The translations under genes and the position numbers were made by a program. The notes under the pieces were generated by a model. The model worked only from the letters and a program-made list of their open reading frames with translations, was not told the DNA's origin and did not search any database. This document shows positions 48,265-56,706 of a stretch of 64,000 nt of DNA, in pieces. Each line of letters begins with the position of its first letter. The first letter of the stretch is position 1. The stretch is taken from NCBI RefSeq assembly GCF_028689295.1, contig NZ_JAQTWL010000009.1, positions 62,001-126,000 on the forward strand, read 5' to 3'. This stretch comes from Rhodoferax sp. (GTDB lineage Bacteria > Pseudomonadota > Gammaproteobacteria > Burkholderiales > Burkholderiaceae_C).

Positions 48265-51048
48265 TCAGCAGAGCATGGCAACCTCCTCCCGGCTGCATTC
48301 TTCAAGCAGGTAGGCAAGGGCGTGGTAGGGTCGGCCGGTTTCAGCCGTGAGGCCAATTTCGCAGGTGCGGTTGGTCGAAACCCCCTCGCAGCAGCTTGCC
48401 GGCAAGGCGTCATGCACCTTGCGCAGCGCATGCACATTGAGCTCCGGCACGGCAAAGCCGCGGTCGCCGCCAAAGCCGCAACAAGTGACGCCCGCCGGCT
48501 CGATGACCTGCTCGACGCAGGCCGCCAGCACGCGGCGCAGTTTGGCGTCGGAGCCGGTGCGGCGCACACTGCAATTGATGTGCAGCGCCACCGGCCCGGG
48601 CTTCTTGGTGATGAACAACCGTGGCAGCATTGCGTCGTGGGCAAATTCGTGAAAGTCCAGCAGTTGCAAAGGGCTACCCGCCAGCTTTTTCTGCATCCGA
48701 ACCGAGCAGGTGCTGGCATCCATGAGAACCGGGTAGTAACCACCGTGGCCGTCGTCCGCCGCTTTTAACAGCGCTTGCGTCACGGCATCGCTCATTTCGT
48801 CGGCCTCCTCGGCCATGCCCTTGCTCTCCAACATCTGGCCGCAGCAGAGTTTGTCAAAACCCTCGGGCAGGATGGGCTTGTAGCCGGCGCGCACCAGCAG
48901 GGTCATGATGACTTCGGGCAGGGTCGCTTCATTGGCGGTGTTGGCGCCAAAAATGCGCCCGCCGCAGGCCGGGAAATAGACCACCGGGTCACCCTCGCCT
49001 TGGTATGCCTCGGGCGTTTTGCCGGCATGCGGCATGCCGCGTTTCCACTTGCCGCCCGAGAGCTTGCCCAGCACCTTGTCGCCGACCACGCTGGAGGCCA
49101 CGTGCCCGAGGCCAAGCCCCAGGCGCGAGGCGCTGGCTACCTTGCCAAAGTTGTCCGCCGTCCATTGCGCCACCTTGTGCGATGTGCTGCCCATGCCGCG
49201 GCCGCGCAGCAGGCGCGTCAGGGCACCGGTGTCGATGCCGACCGGGCAGGCCGTTGAGCACAGGCCGCAGCCGGCGCAGGTGTCCAGGCCATAGTAGGCA
49301 AAGTCGGCTTCCAGATCGGCCACGCTCTCGCCCGTCGCCGTGCGTCGGGATAGATCGCGCCAGCTCACAATGCGCTGGCGCGGCGACAAGGTCAGGCGGT
49401 GCGACGGGCACAGCGGCTCGCAAAAGCCGCATTCAATACAACGGTCCACCAGCTCTTCGGCGGCCGGCATGGGCTTGAGGTTTTTCAGGTGCGCCTGCGG
49501 GTCATCGTTCAGGATCACGCCGGGGTTGAGCAAGTTTTGCGGGTCAAACAGTTGCTTGATGCGGCGCATCAATCCGGTCGCCTGTGTGCCCCATTCTTTT
49601 TCGACAAACGGCGCCATGTTGCGGCCGGTGCCGTGTTCGGCTTTGAGTGAGCCGTCGTACTTGTCCACCACCAGCGTGCAGATGTCGTTCATGAAGCGGG
49701 CGTAGCGGTCCACCTCGGATTGCACCGAGAAATCCTGCGTGAAGACAAAGTGCAGGTTGCCCTCAAGGGCGTGGCCAAAGATGATGCCCTCAAAGTAACC
49801 GTGCTTGCGCAGCAGCGCCTGCAAATCGAGCGTGGCACTGGCCAGAGTCGCCAGCGGAAACGCCACGTCTTCGATGATGACCGTGGTGCCGGTGCGGCGC
49901 ATCGCCCCCACCGCCGGGAAGGTGCCCTTGCGTACTTTCCAGTACATCTCGCAGGTGGCGGGGTCGGTTGAAAACACCGGAGGTTCGATGGTTTCGATAC
50001 CGCGCAAGGCATCCAACGCCGCATCCATGCGCAGTTGCAACGCCATGGCCGTTTCGCCGCGCACCTCAATCAACAGCGCGGCGACCTCATCACTCAGGGT
50101 GCGCATGATGGCGGGCAAACCCGGCTTGTCTTGCACCGAGCGCAGGGAGGCGCGGTCGAGCAGTTCGACCGCCGACACCGGCTTGGGTTTGAGCCCGATC
50201 ACCGCCTTGCAGGCCACCTCGATATTCGGGAAAAACACCAGCGCGCTGGCCTTGAATGGGTCCTCATTCACCGTCTGGTAAGTGATGCGCGAGATGAAGC
50301 CGAGGGTACCTTCGGAGCCGATCATCAGGTGCGCCAGGATGTCGACGGGGTCGGCAAAATCGACCAGCGCGTTGAGGCTGTAGCCGGTGGTGTTTTTGAT
50401 GCTGTACTTGTGGCGAATGCGCGCTGCCAGCACCTCGTCCGCGCGGGTGGTCTCACCCAGGTGTTGCAGGTCATCCAGCAGGGTGGCGTGGCTCTGGTGA
50501 AAACTGGCCACGCTGTAGGCGTCTTCAGTGTCGAGCAGCGTGCCGTCGGCCAGAATGACACGCATGCCGGCCAGCGTGCGGTAGCTGTTTTGCGCCGTGC
50601 CGCAGCACATGCCCGAAGCATTGTTGGCGGCAATACCGCCGATCTTGCAGGCGTTGATGGATGCCGGGTCGGGGCCGATCTTGCGCCCGTGCTGGCTCAG
50701 GCGAAAGTTCACCTCGCCACCGATGATGCCGGGGCCGACGCGCACCGTGGCAGCATCAGGGCCAATCTCGCAAGTGGCAAAACCCTCGCCAATCAGGGCT
50801 AGCACGCTATCGGTGACGGCCTGGCCCGACAAACTGGTACCGGCGGCGCGAAACGTGACCGGGCTACCCAGCGTGCGTGTGACCTGCAGCAGCGCCTGCA
50901 CTTCTTGCTCGGACTCGACCACCGCCACCACTTCGGGTGTCAGGCGATAAAAGCTGGCATCGGTGCCGTAGGCCAGACGCCGCAGCGGGTCACTGATGAC
51001 CTGTTTGGGCGGCAGAATGCGCGCCAGCACGTCCAATAATTGGCTCAT
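48265..51048 (-). CDS. dld: D-lactate dehydrogenase, FAD and Fe-S type (Dld-II-like)
   Basis: A membrane-associated D-lactate oxidising dehydrogenase feeding electrons to the respiratory chain. The 927-aa product has an N-terminal FAD-binding-4 domain (VTFRAAGTSLSGQAVTD; NNASGMCCG), an FAD-oxidase C domain (FGHALEGNLHFVFTQDF), two 4Fe-4S motifs (CIECGFCEPLCP; CAGCGLCSTACP) and a C-terminal cysteine-rich CCG domain (DKLCCGQMLESKG; VTCCGFGGDRGF). Size and adjacency to lldP match the Dld-II enzyme of Shewanella; YdiJ-type 2-hydroxyglutarate dehydrogenase is the main alternative but is usually about 1015 aa. The ATG has AAGGAG upstream. Confidence 0.85.
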   Translation of the reverse strand: MSQLLDVLARILPPKQVISDPLRRLAYGTDASFYRLTPEVVAVVESEQEVQALLQVTRTLGSPVTFRAAGTSLSGQAVTDSVLALIGEGFATCEIGPDAATVRVGPGIIGGEVNFRLSQHGRKIGPDPASINACKIGGIAANNASGMCCGTAQNSYRTLAGMRVILADGTLLDTEDAYSVASFHQSHATLLDDLQHLGETTRADEVLAARIRHKYSIKNTTGYSLNALVDFADPVDILAHLMIGSEGTLGFISRITYQTVNEDPFKASALVFFPNIEVACKAVIGLKPKPVSAVELLDRASLRSVQDKPGLPAIMRTLSDEVAALLIEVRGETAMALQLRMDAALDALRGIETIEPPVFSTDPATCEMYWKVRKGTFPAVGAMRRTGTTVIIEDVAFPLATLASATLDLQALLRKHGYFEGIIFGHALEGNLHFVFTQDFSVQSEVDRYARFMNDICTLVVDKYDGSLKAEHGTGRNMAPFVEKEWGTQATGLMRRIKQLFDPQNLLNPGVILNDDPQAHLKNLKPMPAAEELVDRCIECGFCEPLCPSHRLTLSPRQRIVSWRDLSRRTATGESVADLEADFAYYGLDTCAGCGLCSTACPVGIDTGALTRLLRGRGMGSTSHKVAQWTADNFGKVASASRLGLGLGHVASSVVGDKVLGKLSGGKWKRGMPHAGKTPEAYQGEGDPVVYFPACGGRIFGANTANEATLPEVIMTLLVRAGYKPILPEGFDKLCCGQMLESKGMAEEADEMSDAVTQALLKAADDGHGGYYPVLMDASTCSVRMQKKLAGSPLQLLDFHEFAHDAMLPRLFITKKPGPVALHINCSVRRTGSDAKLRRVLAACVEQVIEPAGVTCCGFGGDRGFAVPELNVHALRKVHDALPASCCEGVSTNRTCEIGLTAETGRPYHALAYLLEECSREEVAMLC

Positions 51049-51078
51049 GGATTTGTCTCCTTTATTATTTTTTTGGTA

Positions 51079-51096
51079 AAGTGGTATTACCAATAG
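51079..51096. promoter_or_regulatory. Candidate LldR-type operator near the dld start
   Basis: AAGTGGTATTACCAATAG holds a TGGT-N3-ACCA palindrome. It lies 30 bases upstream of the dehydrogenase start codon, in a position to block its transcription. Confidence 0.5.
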
Positions 51097-51127
51097 CGAC
51101 TGTAAATTTTATGAGTTGGCCTGTGAA

Positions 51128-51143
51128 CTAGGGTTTACCCTAG
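51128..51143. promoter_or_regulatory. Perfect palindrome CTAGGGT-TT-ACCCTAG in the dld-regulator intergenic region
   Basis: Two perfect 7-base arms separated by TT, midway between the divergent genes and distinct from the TGGT-N3-ACCA sites. It is likely a binding site for a second regulator; I cannot name it. Confidence 0.5.
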
Positions 51144-51185
51144 GATCTGATGCGTTATTTTCAAAAGGGTTTTGAAATATGATGC

Positions 51186-51201
51186 AATTGGTCTGACCAT
51201 T
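51186..51201. promoter_or_regulatory. Candidate LldR-type operator ahead of the GntR regulator gene
   Basis: AATTGGTCTGACCATT matches the AATTGGTnnnACCAATT form known for LldR with two mismatches at one end. It lies nine bases before the regulator start codon, suggesting autoregulation. Confidence 0.6.
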
Positions 51202-51210
51202 TATTGCAAT

Positions 51211-51978
51211 ATGAACCCACGACGCCCTGCAGCTACCCGCCTGGCTGACTCTGTTGCCAGCGAACTCGAGAAGCGAATCCTTGAAGGCTCGCTCAAGCCT
51301 GGCGACCGCTTGCCGTCAGAGCGGACGCTGGCGCTGGAACTGGGCGTGTCGCGCCCCTCGCTGCGCGAGGCGATGCAGCAACTGGTGTCCAAGGGCCTGC
51401 TGAGCACGCGCCATGGCGGCGGCACTTACGTCACGGATCGGCTGGAGGCGCATTTTGTCGATCCCTGGCAGGACATGCTCAAGGGTAATCCCATGCTGCA
51501 CCGTGATCTGCTCGAAGTGCGCCAAATGTTGGAGAGCCAGGCTGCCGCGCTGGCCGCCGATCGTGCCACTGACATCGACATCAGCCGGCTCGACGCGGTC
51601 TATGCGGCGCTGGAAGCCAGCTACGACCGGGATGATCTGGCCAACTGTATCGATGCCGACGTGGCCTTTCACCAGGCTGTGGCCGAGGCTTCGCACAACG
51701 TGCTGATCGGCCACCTGACGGCCAGCCTGATGCGGGTGATCCACGGTCATGTGGCCAACAATCTGGTGCACTTGCACACCCGGCCGCAGCGCTGGCAACA
51801 GTTGCGAGCACAGCACCGCGCCATCTGGCAGGCCATTCGCGAGCACAAGCCGCAAGATGCGGCCTCGGCCGCCAGCGAACACATTGACTTTGTGCGCCAG
51901 GGCATTGAGGACAAGGCACTCGATGAGGAACGTCGCTCCAGCGCGCTCAGGCGCCTGGGTGAAACGGCTGCGACCTGA
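51211..51978 (+). CDS. lldR: GntR-family regulator, FadR/FCD subfamily (LldR-like)
   Basis: A 255-aa transcription factor, divergent from the D-lactate dehydrogenase gene. The N-terminal winged helix-turn-helix contains RILEGSLKPGDRLPSERTLA, ELGVSRPSLREAMQQL and GGGTYVTD. The C-terminal FCD helical domain carries metal/ligand residues in DADVAFHQAVAEASHN and AQHRAIWQAIREHKPQDA. The ATG is chosen because the protein motif set begins there; an upstream in-frame start would read through the operator. Three TGGT-N3-ACCA sites at its own, the dld and the lldP promoter regions support a lactate-responsive repressor; PdhR or GlcC type regulators are alternatives. Confidence 0.82.
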   Translation: MNPRRPAATRLADSVASELEKRILEGSLKPGDRLPSERTLALELGVSRPSLREAMQQLVSKGLLSTRHGGGTYVTDRLEAHFVDPWQDMLKGNPMLHRDLLEVRQMLESQAAALAADRATDIDISRLDAVYAALEASYDRDDLANCIDADVAFHQAVAEASHNVLIGHLTASLMRVIHGHVANNLVHLHTRPQRWQQLRAQHRAIWQAIREHKPQDAASAASEHIDFVRQGIEDKALDEERRSSALRRLGETAAT

Positions 51979-52058
51979 CCAAGGAGCGGCGAGGTCGGCA
52001 ACAGGCCAAAGTGTGTCGTCTACACCAAGTGCTCGCCCAGGTGCAATAATCGCGCCCC

Positions 52059-52433
52059 ATGGACCTTCTGCACACCCTGCGCAACGCACCCTGGCTGGCC
52101 CGTCTGGCCCTGCTGTGGTTAGCCCTGACGCTGGGGGCGGCCGTGGCCTCACCCATGGTCAACCCGCCGACAGAGCTGGTGATCTGCACCGGCGCGGGCA
52201 TGCTCAAGGTGGTGCTGGCTGACGACGGCACGGTCAACACTGCAGCCTCATCCGACACCGGTGACACCCTGTTCTGCCCGCTGTGCCTGGTGGGTGGTGC
52301 GCCACCCCCCTTCGTGTTGAATACGTTGGAGGCAACACAGCCTCTGAGTCATGTGCTGCAAAGCATTCCAGCGGCCATCATCGCCGCCCTGACCGCCGCG
52401 CCACCACCTGCGCGCGCGCCCCCCAAAGCCTGA
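52059..52433 (+). CDS. DUF2946 family protein (first copy)
   Basis: A 124-aa exported or membrane-anchored protein with an N-terminal hydrophobic segment (LARLALLWLALTLGAAVASP). Two cysteine-containing motifs follow, ELVICTGAGM and LFCPLCLVGG, typical of the DUF2946 family, whose members commonly sit beside copper genes. The CxxC in CPLC could bind copper, but no function is established. The C-terminus is Ala/Pro rich. It is the first gene of a copper-handling cluster. Confidence 0.8.
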   Translation: MDLLHTLRNAPWLARLALLWLALTLGAAVASPMVNPPTELVICTGAGMLKVVLADDGTVNTAASSDTGDTLFCPLCLVGGAPPPFVLNTLEATQPLSHVLQSIPAAIIAALTAAPPPARAPPKA

Positions 52434-52566
52434 TAGCCCTGTTTTACGGTGCGTCCGGCAGGTTGTTCTTCGGGTTGACTGAAGCCAACCCCGCTAACGC
52501 CAACAAACGCCGGTTATTCGTGCTTTTCCGGTAACGGCGTAAGCCCCGTTTTTCTGTCACTCTGTC

Positions 52567-52583
52567 GGTCGTCCCGACCTTTT
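52567..52583 (+). terminator. Small hairpin with T-tail ahead of the PCuAC gene
   Basis: GGTCG-TCC-CGACC followed by TTTT lies in the 167-bp gap after the first DUF2946 gene, close to the ribosome site of the next. The 5-bp stem is weak, so it may be an operator or a chance palindrome rather than a terminator. Confidence 0.3.
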
Positions 52584-52600
52584 AATCCTGAAGGAACCCC

Positions 52601-53116
52601 ATGAAATTCAAATCACTGATGACTGCCGTGGCGCTGGCCGCGTCTACCTTGTGCGCGTTTGCCCATGACGCGGTCGAGGTGCAAAACGCCTGGGCGCGCG
52701 CCACCGTCAAAGGTCAAATGGCCACCGGCGCCTTCATGACCCTCACCGCCGATGCCGGTGCCAAATTGGTGGGCGCGTCTTCACCTGTGGCAGGCGTCGC
52801 GCAAGTGCATGAGATGAAAATGGAAGCTGGCGTGATGAAAATGGCCGAGCTCAAAGGCGGCCTGGATTTGCCCGCTGGCAAAGCCGTTGAGCTCAAACCC
52901 GGCGGCTACCACGTCATGCTGATGGACTTGAAAGAGCCCTTGACGAACGGCAGCACCGTGCCAGTGACGCTGATTTTCAAAGACGCCAAAGGCACTGAGA
53001 TCAAGCAAGAGCTCAAACTGCCGGTGGCCATGAGCGCGCCTGGCGGCATGGGCAAGCCCGCCGCCATGGATCACAGCATGCACAACATGCATGGCGACAA
53101 ACCGGCGGCCAAGTAA
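52601..53116 (+). CDS. Periplasmic copper chaperone PCuAC
   Basis: A 171-aa exported Cu(I) chaperone of the PCuAC/DUF461 family, which delivers copper to the CuA site of cytochrome oxidase and related enzymes. A signal peptide ends near CAFAH. Copper ligands of the H(M)-X10-M-X21-H-X-M motif are present: H70, M72 and M81 in HEMKMEAGVMKM, and H104 and M106 in GGYHVMLMDL. A Met/His-rich tail (MDHSMHNMHGD) may add Cu(II) or Cu(I) sites. AAGGAA precedes the ATG. Confidence 0.92.
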   Translation: MKFKSLMTAVALAASTLCAFAHDAVEVQNAWARATVKGQMATGAFMTLTADAGAKLVGASSPVAGVAQVHEMKMEAGVMKMAELKGGLDLPAGKAVELKPGGYHVMLMDLKEPLTNGSTVPVTLIFKDAKGTEIKQELKLPVAMSAPGGMGKPAAMDHSMHNMHGDKPAAK

Positions 53117-53171
53117 ATCACCTGCCAAACCGTTAACCCCCGGCATGTCCCCCGCACGGCATCACACTGTC

Positions 53172-53558
53172 ATGAACCGGCACTACCGGCGCTGGGTGTT
53201 GTGGCTGGCTGTGTGCCTGGCGCTGTTTGCTGCGCTGGCGCCCAGCGTGTCGCATGCCGTGCGCGCCTTGGCTGGTGAGCGTGCGGGTGCGCCGGCTTCC
53301 TGGGTTGAGATTTGTACCAGCGCGCCCGGTGCAACGGCCACACCCGACAACAGCGCTGGTGGGTCGGGCCAGCCCACGGTTTTTGAACATTGCCCGTTTT
53401 GCCTGCTGATGGCCGACCGGCTGGCTCCGCCCAGTGCCAGCACAAGCCTGTTTTTTGTCGCTCCCGGCCACGCTGTGCGGCCGGGAGCGCCACCGGTTCA
53501 CACCCGGCCTGCCCAAAGCATTGCGGCAGCGCAGCCACGCGGCCCGCCCGCGCTCTGA
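53172..53558 (+). CDS. DUF2946 family protein (second copy)
   Basis: A 128-aa protein with an N-terminal hydrophobic anchor or signal (WVLWLAVCLALFAALAPSVS) and the two family cysteine motifs, VEICTSAPG and HCPFCLLMADR. It is a paralogue of the 52059-52433 gene, separated from it by the PCuAC gene. The start is uncertain: an ATG nine codons upstream is also possible, and neither has a strong ribosome site. A copper-related envelope role is inferred from context. Confidence 0.75.
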   Translation: MNRHYRRWVLWLAVCLALFAALAPSVSHAVRALAGERAGAPASWVEICTSAPGATATPDNSAGGSGQPTVFEHCPFCLLMADRLAPPSASTSLFFVAPGHAVRPGAPPVHTRPAQSIAAAQPRGPPAL

Positions 53559-53667
53559 GTTTCCTCACCCCCCGCCTCGGGTTATGCGTGGACGCAGCCA
53601 GGGCATGCCCTGTGCTGCGCACTTTGCGCTTGGCACGCGTTTTTGTCTATGGACTCAGGAATTCACC

Positions 53668-54189
53668 ATGAAACTTTCAGAATTCACGCTGGCGCGCTGG
53701 TTGACGCACCTCAACATCGGCCTCGCTTTGGGGCTGCTGCTGTGGCTGGCCAGTCTGTCCACCGTCGGTTATGCCCATGGCGTGTCCGCAGGTGACTTGC
53801 AGCTCGATCACCCCTACGCCGTGCCCAGTGCGCCGGGGGAACCGCACGGCAAGGCGTACTTGCGCGGCATCAAAAATGCGGGCGCTCGCCCCGATCGTTT
53901 GCTGGGTGCGAGCACGCCGCTGGCTGCCAAAGTTGAGTTGCACAGCTTGAAAACAGATGCCGATGGCTTGCTTGGCAAGCAGGTCGAGGCGATTGACCTG
54001 CCAGCCAAAACCGTCACCCGGCTGCGTCACACCGGCGACTACCAGCTCACGCTGATTGATCTGAAGGCAACCCTGAAAGACGGCGATCGGTTCACCTTGA
54101 CCCTGAACTTTGAGCATGCCGGTAGCCAGACCGTGCAAGTCTGGGTGCAAACGCCGCGTGATGCGGCGGCCAGCCATTTGGCGCACTAA
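53668..54189 (+). CDS. PCuAC-like protein with degenerate copper ligands
   Basis: A 173-aa exported protein with an N-terminal hydrophobic segment (NIGLALGLLLWLASLSTVGYAHG) and the PCuAC fold (LDHPYAVPSAPG; GIKNAGARPDRLLGASTPLA; YQLTLIDLKATLKDGD). It aligns with the canonical copy 550 bp upstream, but the ligands are mostly gone: H92 remains while the following Met becomes Leu94, and the H-X-M pair becomes Q126-X-T128. It may bind copper differently or act as a partner. The reading frame is open for 78 codons upstream; the family N-terminus and signal fix this ATG. Confidence 0.82.
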   Translation: MKLSEFTLARWLTHLNIGLALGLLLWLASLSTVGYAHGVSAGDLQLDHPYAVPSAPGEPHGKAYLRGIKNAGARPDRLLGASTPLAAKVELHSLKTDADGLLGKQVEAIDLPAKTVTRLRHTGDYQLTLIDLKATLKDGDRFTLTLNFEHAGSQTVQVWVQTPRDAAASHLAH

Positions 54190-54256
54190 AAAAACGGCAT
54201 CTCGTTGCCTCTGATTCTTCACTTCTTAAACCATTCTGCGCCGCAAGGAAATTACC

Positions 54257-56575
54257 ATGTCTTATCCTAAGCACCATCCATTCGCCAGCGTCATGGCGCT
54301 GGCCGTTCCCGTGCTCTGCCTGCAATGCAGCCAGGCACTGGCGCAAGCAACGGTCACCAGCACGCTGCCAGCCATTACGGTCAATGCCAGCAGGCTCGAT
54401 GCCAGCCAGTCCCCGGTTGGGATGACCGTTGACAAGGCCAGCATGGCCGCCAGGCTGCCTGCCACCAGTGACACCGCCAGTCTGCTGGTGGACGTGCCCG
54501 GCCTGAGCCTGTACGGTGCCGGTGGTGTGTCGAGCGTGCCCGCCATCAATGGCCTGGCCGATGACCGCCTGCGCATCAAGGTCAATGGCATGGATTTGAT
54601 TGCATCCTGCCCCAACCACATGAACCTGGCGCTGTCGTACATCGACCCGACCCAGGTCGGCGCGCTCACGGTCTATGCCGGTATCGCGCCGGTCAGCAGC
54701 GGGGGTGACAGCATTGGCGGCACCATCACGGCAGAGTCACTCGCACCGGAATTCGCCGCGCCCGGGCAAAACGCCATTGTCAAAGGCGAGGCAGGCACCT
54801 TCTACCGCAGCAACAACAGCGCCAGTGGAGCCAATCTCTCGGCCAGCTACGCCACAGAAACGTTCAACATCAGCTACAGCGGGGCCACCAGCAAAGCTGA
54901 CAACTACACGGCAGGCGGCGACTTCAAAACCTATGACTTCACCGGCCGGATCGGCCACACGCTGGCCCGCGACGAGGTGGGTTCCACCGCATATGAAACC
55001 CGCAACCACACGCTGGGGCTGGCCTTTAAACATGACAAACATCTGTTGGAGGCCAAGGTGGGCATTCAGGACCTGCCGTTTCAGCTCTATCCGAGCCAGC
55101 GCATGGACATGCTCCACAACAAGCAGGACAGCCTGAACCTGCACTACCTTGGCCAGTTTGATTGGGGTTCGCTGGATGCGCGCGCTTACCAGGAGAACGT
55201 GGACCACTTCATGGATTTCGGCCCTGACAAGCGCTACTGGTATGGCATGGCGTCTGGCGGTGGTGCCGCTTTGGACGGCGCACCGTGCGCTGCGCCCGTC
55301 TATGGCATGGGACCCACAAGTTGTGCTGCCGGCATGCCGATGTACACAGAAGGCCAAACCACCGGCCTTGGCGTCAAGGCTGACGTGATCCTGAACTCGC
55401 AAAACCGGCTGCGTGCCGGCGCTGAGTTGCTGCAATACCGCCTGGACGACTGGTGGCCAGCGTCAGGTGCTGGCATGGGACCGGGAACCTTCTGGAACAT
55501 CAAGAACGGCGAGCGTGACCGCAGGGCGCTGTTTGCGGAACTGGAAACCCGTAAAAGCGCGCAGTGGATGACGCTGGTCGGTGTGCGCGTGGAGCAGGTC
55601 AGGTCGGATGCAGGCCAAGCCGCTGGCTACAGCCCTGCAGGCGGTGGTTTTCAGGGGCGTGACGCGGATGCTTTCAACGCCAAGAGCCACGCCAGCACCG
55701 ATAACAATGTTGATCTCACCGCCCTGGCCAAGTACACCGCCAATGCCAATTACGACATCGAATTCGGATTTGCCCACAAGGTTCGTTCGCCCAATGTGTA
55801 CGAGCGTTTTACCTGGTCCACCTGGCAAATGGCCGCGCTGATGAACAACTTTGTCGGCGACGGCAACGGTTATGTGGGCAACCTTGCCCTCGAGCCCGAG
55901 TCTGCCAACACCTTGAGCGCCACCTTCGACTGGCACGCTGCAGACAGCAGCTGGGGCTTCAAGGCCACGCCGTTTTACACGCAGGTGGACGACTACATCG
56001 ACGCGGTGCAGTGGAACGCCACCACCAACACACCCGCCACCACCCTGGTCACCGACAAGTTCAGCGTGATGAAGTACATGAACCAGTCGGCGCGCCTTTA
56101 CGGCGCGAATGTGTCCGGCCACATGCCGCTGGCTAAAACCGGTTGGGGTGAGTTCGGCTTCAAGGGCCTGTTGAACTACACCCGAGGCACCAATGAAACC
56201 ACGGGCGGCAACCTGTACAACATCATGCCCCTGAATGCCAAACTGGCCGTGACGCAAAAGGCGGGCGGCTGGGACAACAGCCTGGAACTGGTGGCGGTGA
56301 AGGCCAAGACCGATGTCTCCGCTGTGCGCAACGAGATCAAGACCCCCGGCTACAGCCTGGTGCATGTGCGCACCAGCTATTCGTGGAAGACCGTCCGGCT
56401 GGATCTGGGTGTAGAGAACCTGTTTGACACGCTCTATTCCCTGCCCACTGGCGGAGCCTACACCGGCCAGGGCACCACCATGACCAACCCGGCGTTGCCC
56501 AACTACCCGCAGTGGGGTACCGCCGTGCCCGGCATGGGCCGCTCGATCTATGTCGGTATGAATGTCAAGTTCTGA
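54257..56575 (+). CDS. oprC: OprC/NosA-type copper TonB-dependent receptor
   Basis: A 772-aa outer-membrane TonB-dependent receptor. After a signal peptide (to about ALAQA, residue 31) comes the plug domain (VDVPGLSLYGAGGVSSVPAI; DRLRIKVNGMDLIASCPNHM) and a beta-barrel ending in F (GRSIYVGMNVKF). The CxxxM copper motif is C118-PNH-M122 and the matching HxM pair is H317-F-M319, the ligand set known from Pseudomonas OprC. With PCuAC and DUF2946 genes adjacent, copper import is the likely role, for example for nitrous oxide reductase or cytochrome oxidase. No tonB/exbBD lies nearby. Confidence 0.9.
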   Translation: MSYPKHHPFASVMALAVPVLCLQCSQALAQATVTSTLPAITVNASRLDASQSPVGMTVDKASMAARLPATSDTASLLVDVPGLSLYGAGGVSSVPAINGLADDRLRIKVNGMDLIASCPNHMNLALSYIDPTQVGALTVYAGIAPVSSGGDSIGGTITAESLAPEFAAPGQNAIVKGEAGTFYRSNNSASGANLSASYATETFNISYSGATSKADNYTAGGDFKTYDFTGRIGHTLARDEVGSTAYETRNHTLGLAFKHDKHLLEAKVGIQDLPFQLYPSQRMDMLHNKQDSLNLHYLGQFDWGSLDARAYQENVDHFMDFGPDKRYWYGMASGGGAALDGAPCAAPVYGMGPTSCAAGMPMYTEGQTTGLGVKADVILNSQNRLRAGAELLQYRLDDWWPASGAGMGPGTFWNIKNGERDRRALFAELETRKSAQWMTLVGVRVEQVRSDAGQAAGYSPAGGGFQGRDADAFNAKSHASTDNNVDLTALAKYTANANYDIEFGFAHKVRSPNVYERFTWSTWQMAALMNNFVGDGNGYVGNLALEPESANTLSATFDWHAADSSWGFKATPFYTQVDDYIDAVQWNATTNTPATTLVTDKFSVMKYMNQSARLYGANVSGHMPLAKTGWGEFGFKGLLNYTRGTNETTGGNLYNIMPLNAKLAVTQKAGGWDNSLELVAVKAKTDVSAVRNEIKTPGYSLVHVRTSYSWKTVRLDLGVENLFDTLYSLPTGGAYTGQGTTMTNPALPNYPQWGTAVPGMGRSIYVGMNVKF

Positions 56576-56706
56576 TGCTTGAACCCCAAGCCTTCGACGC
56601 CTTTGCGGGCTTGGTGGTCAATGTCATCGATGCTATTGAAAACATGGCTTTTTTGGCATTTTGAAAAAGAGCTGCAGGCCAATTTTTTATCTATCAAGGA
56701 GAGCCC

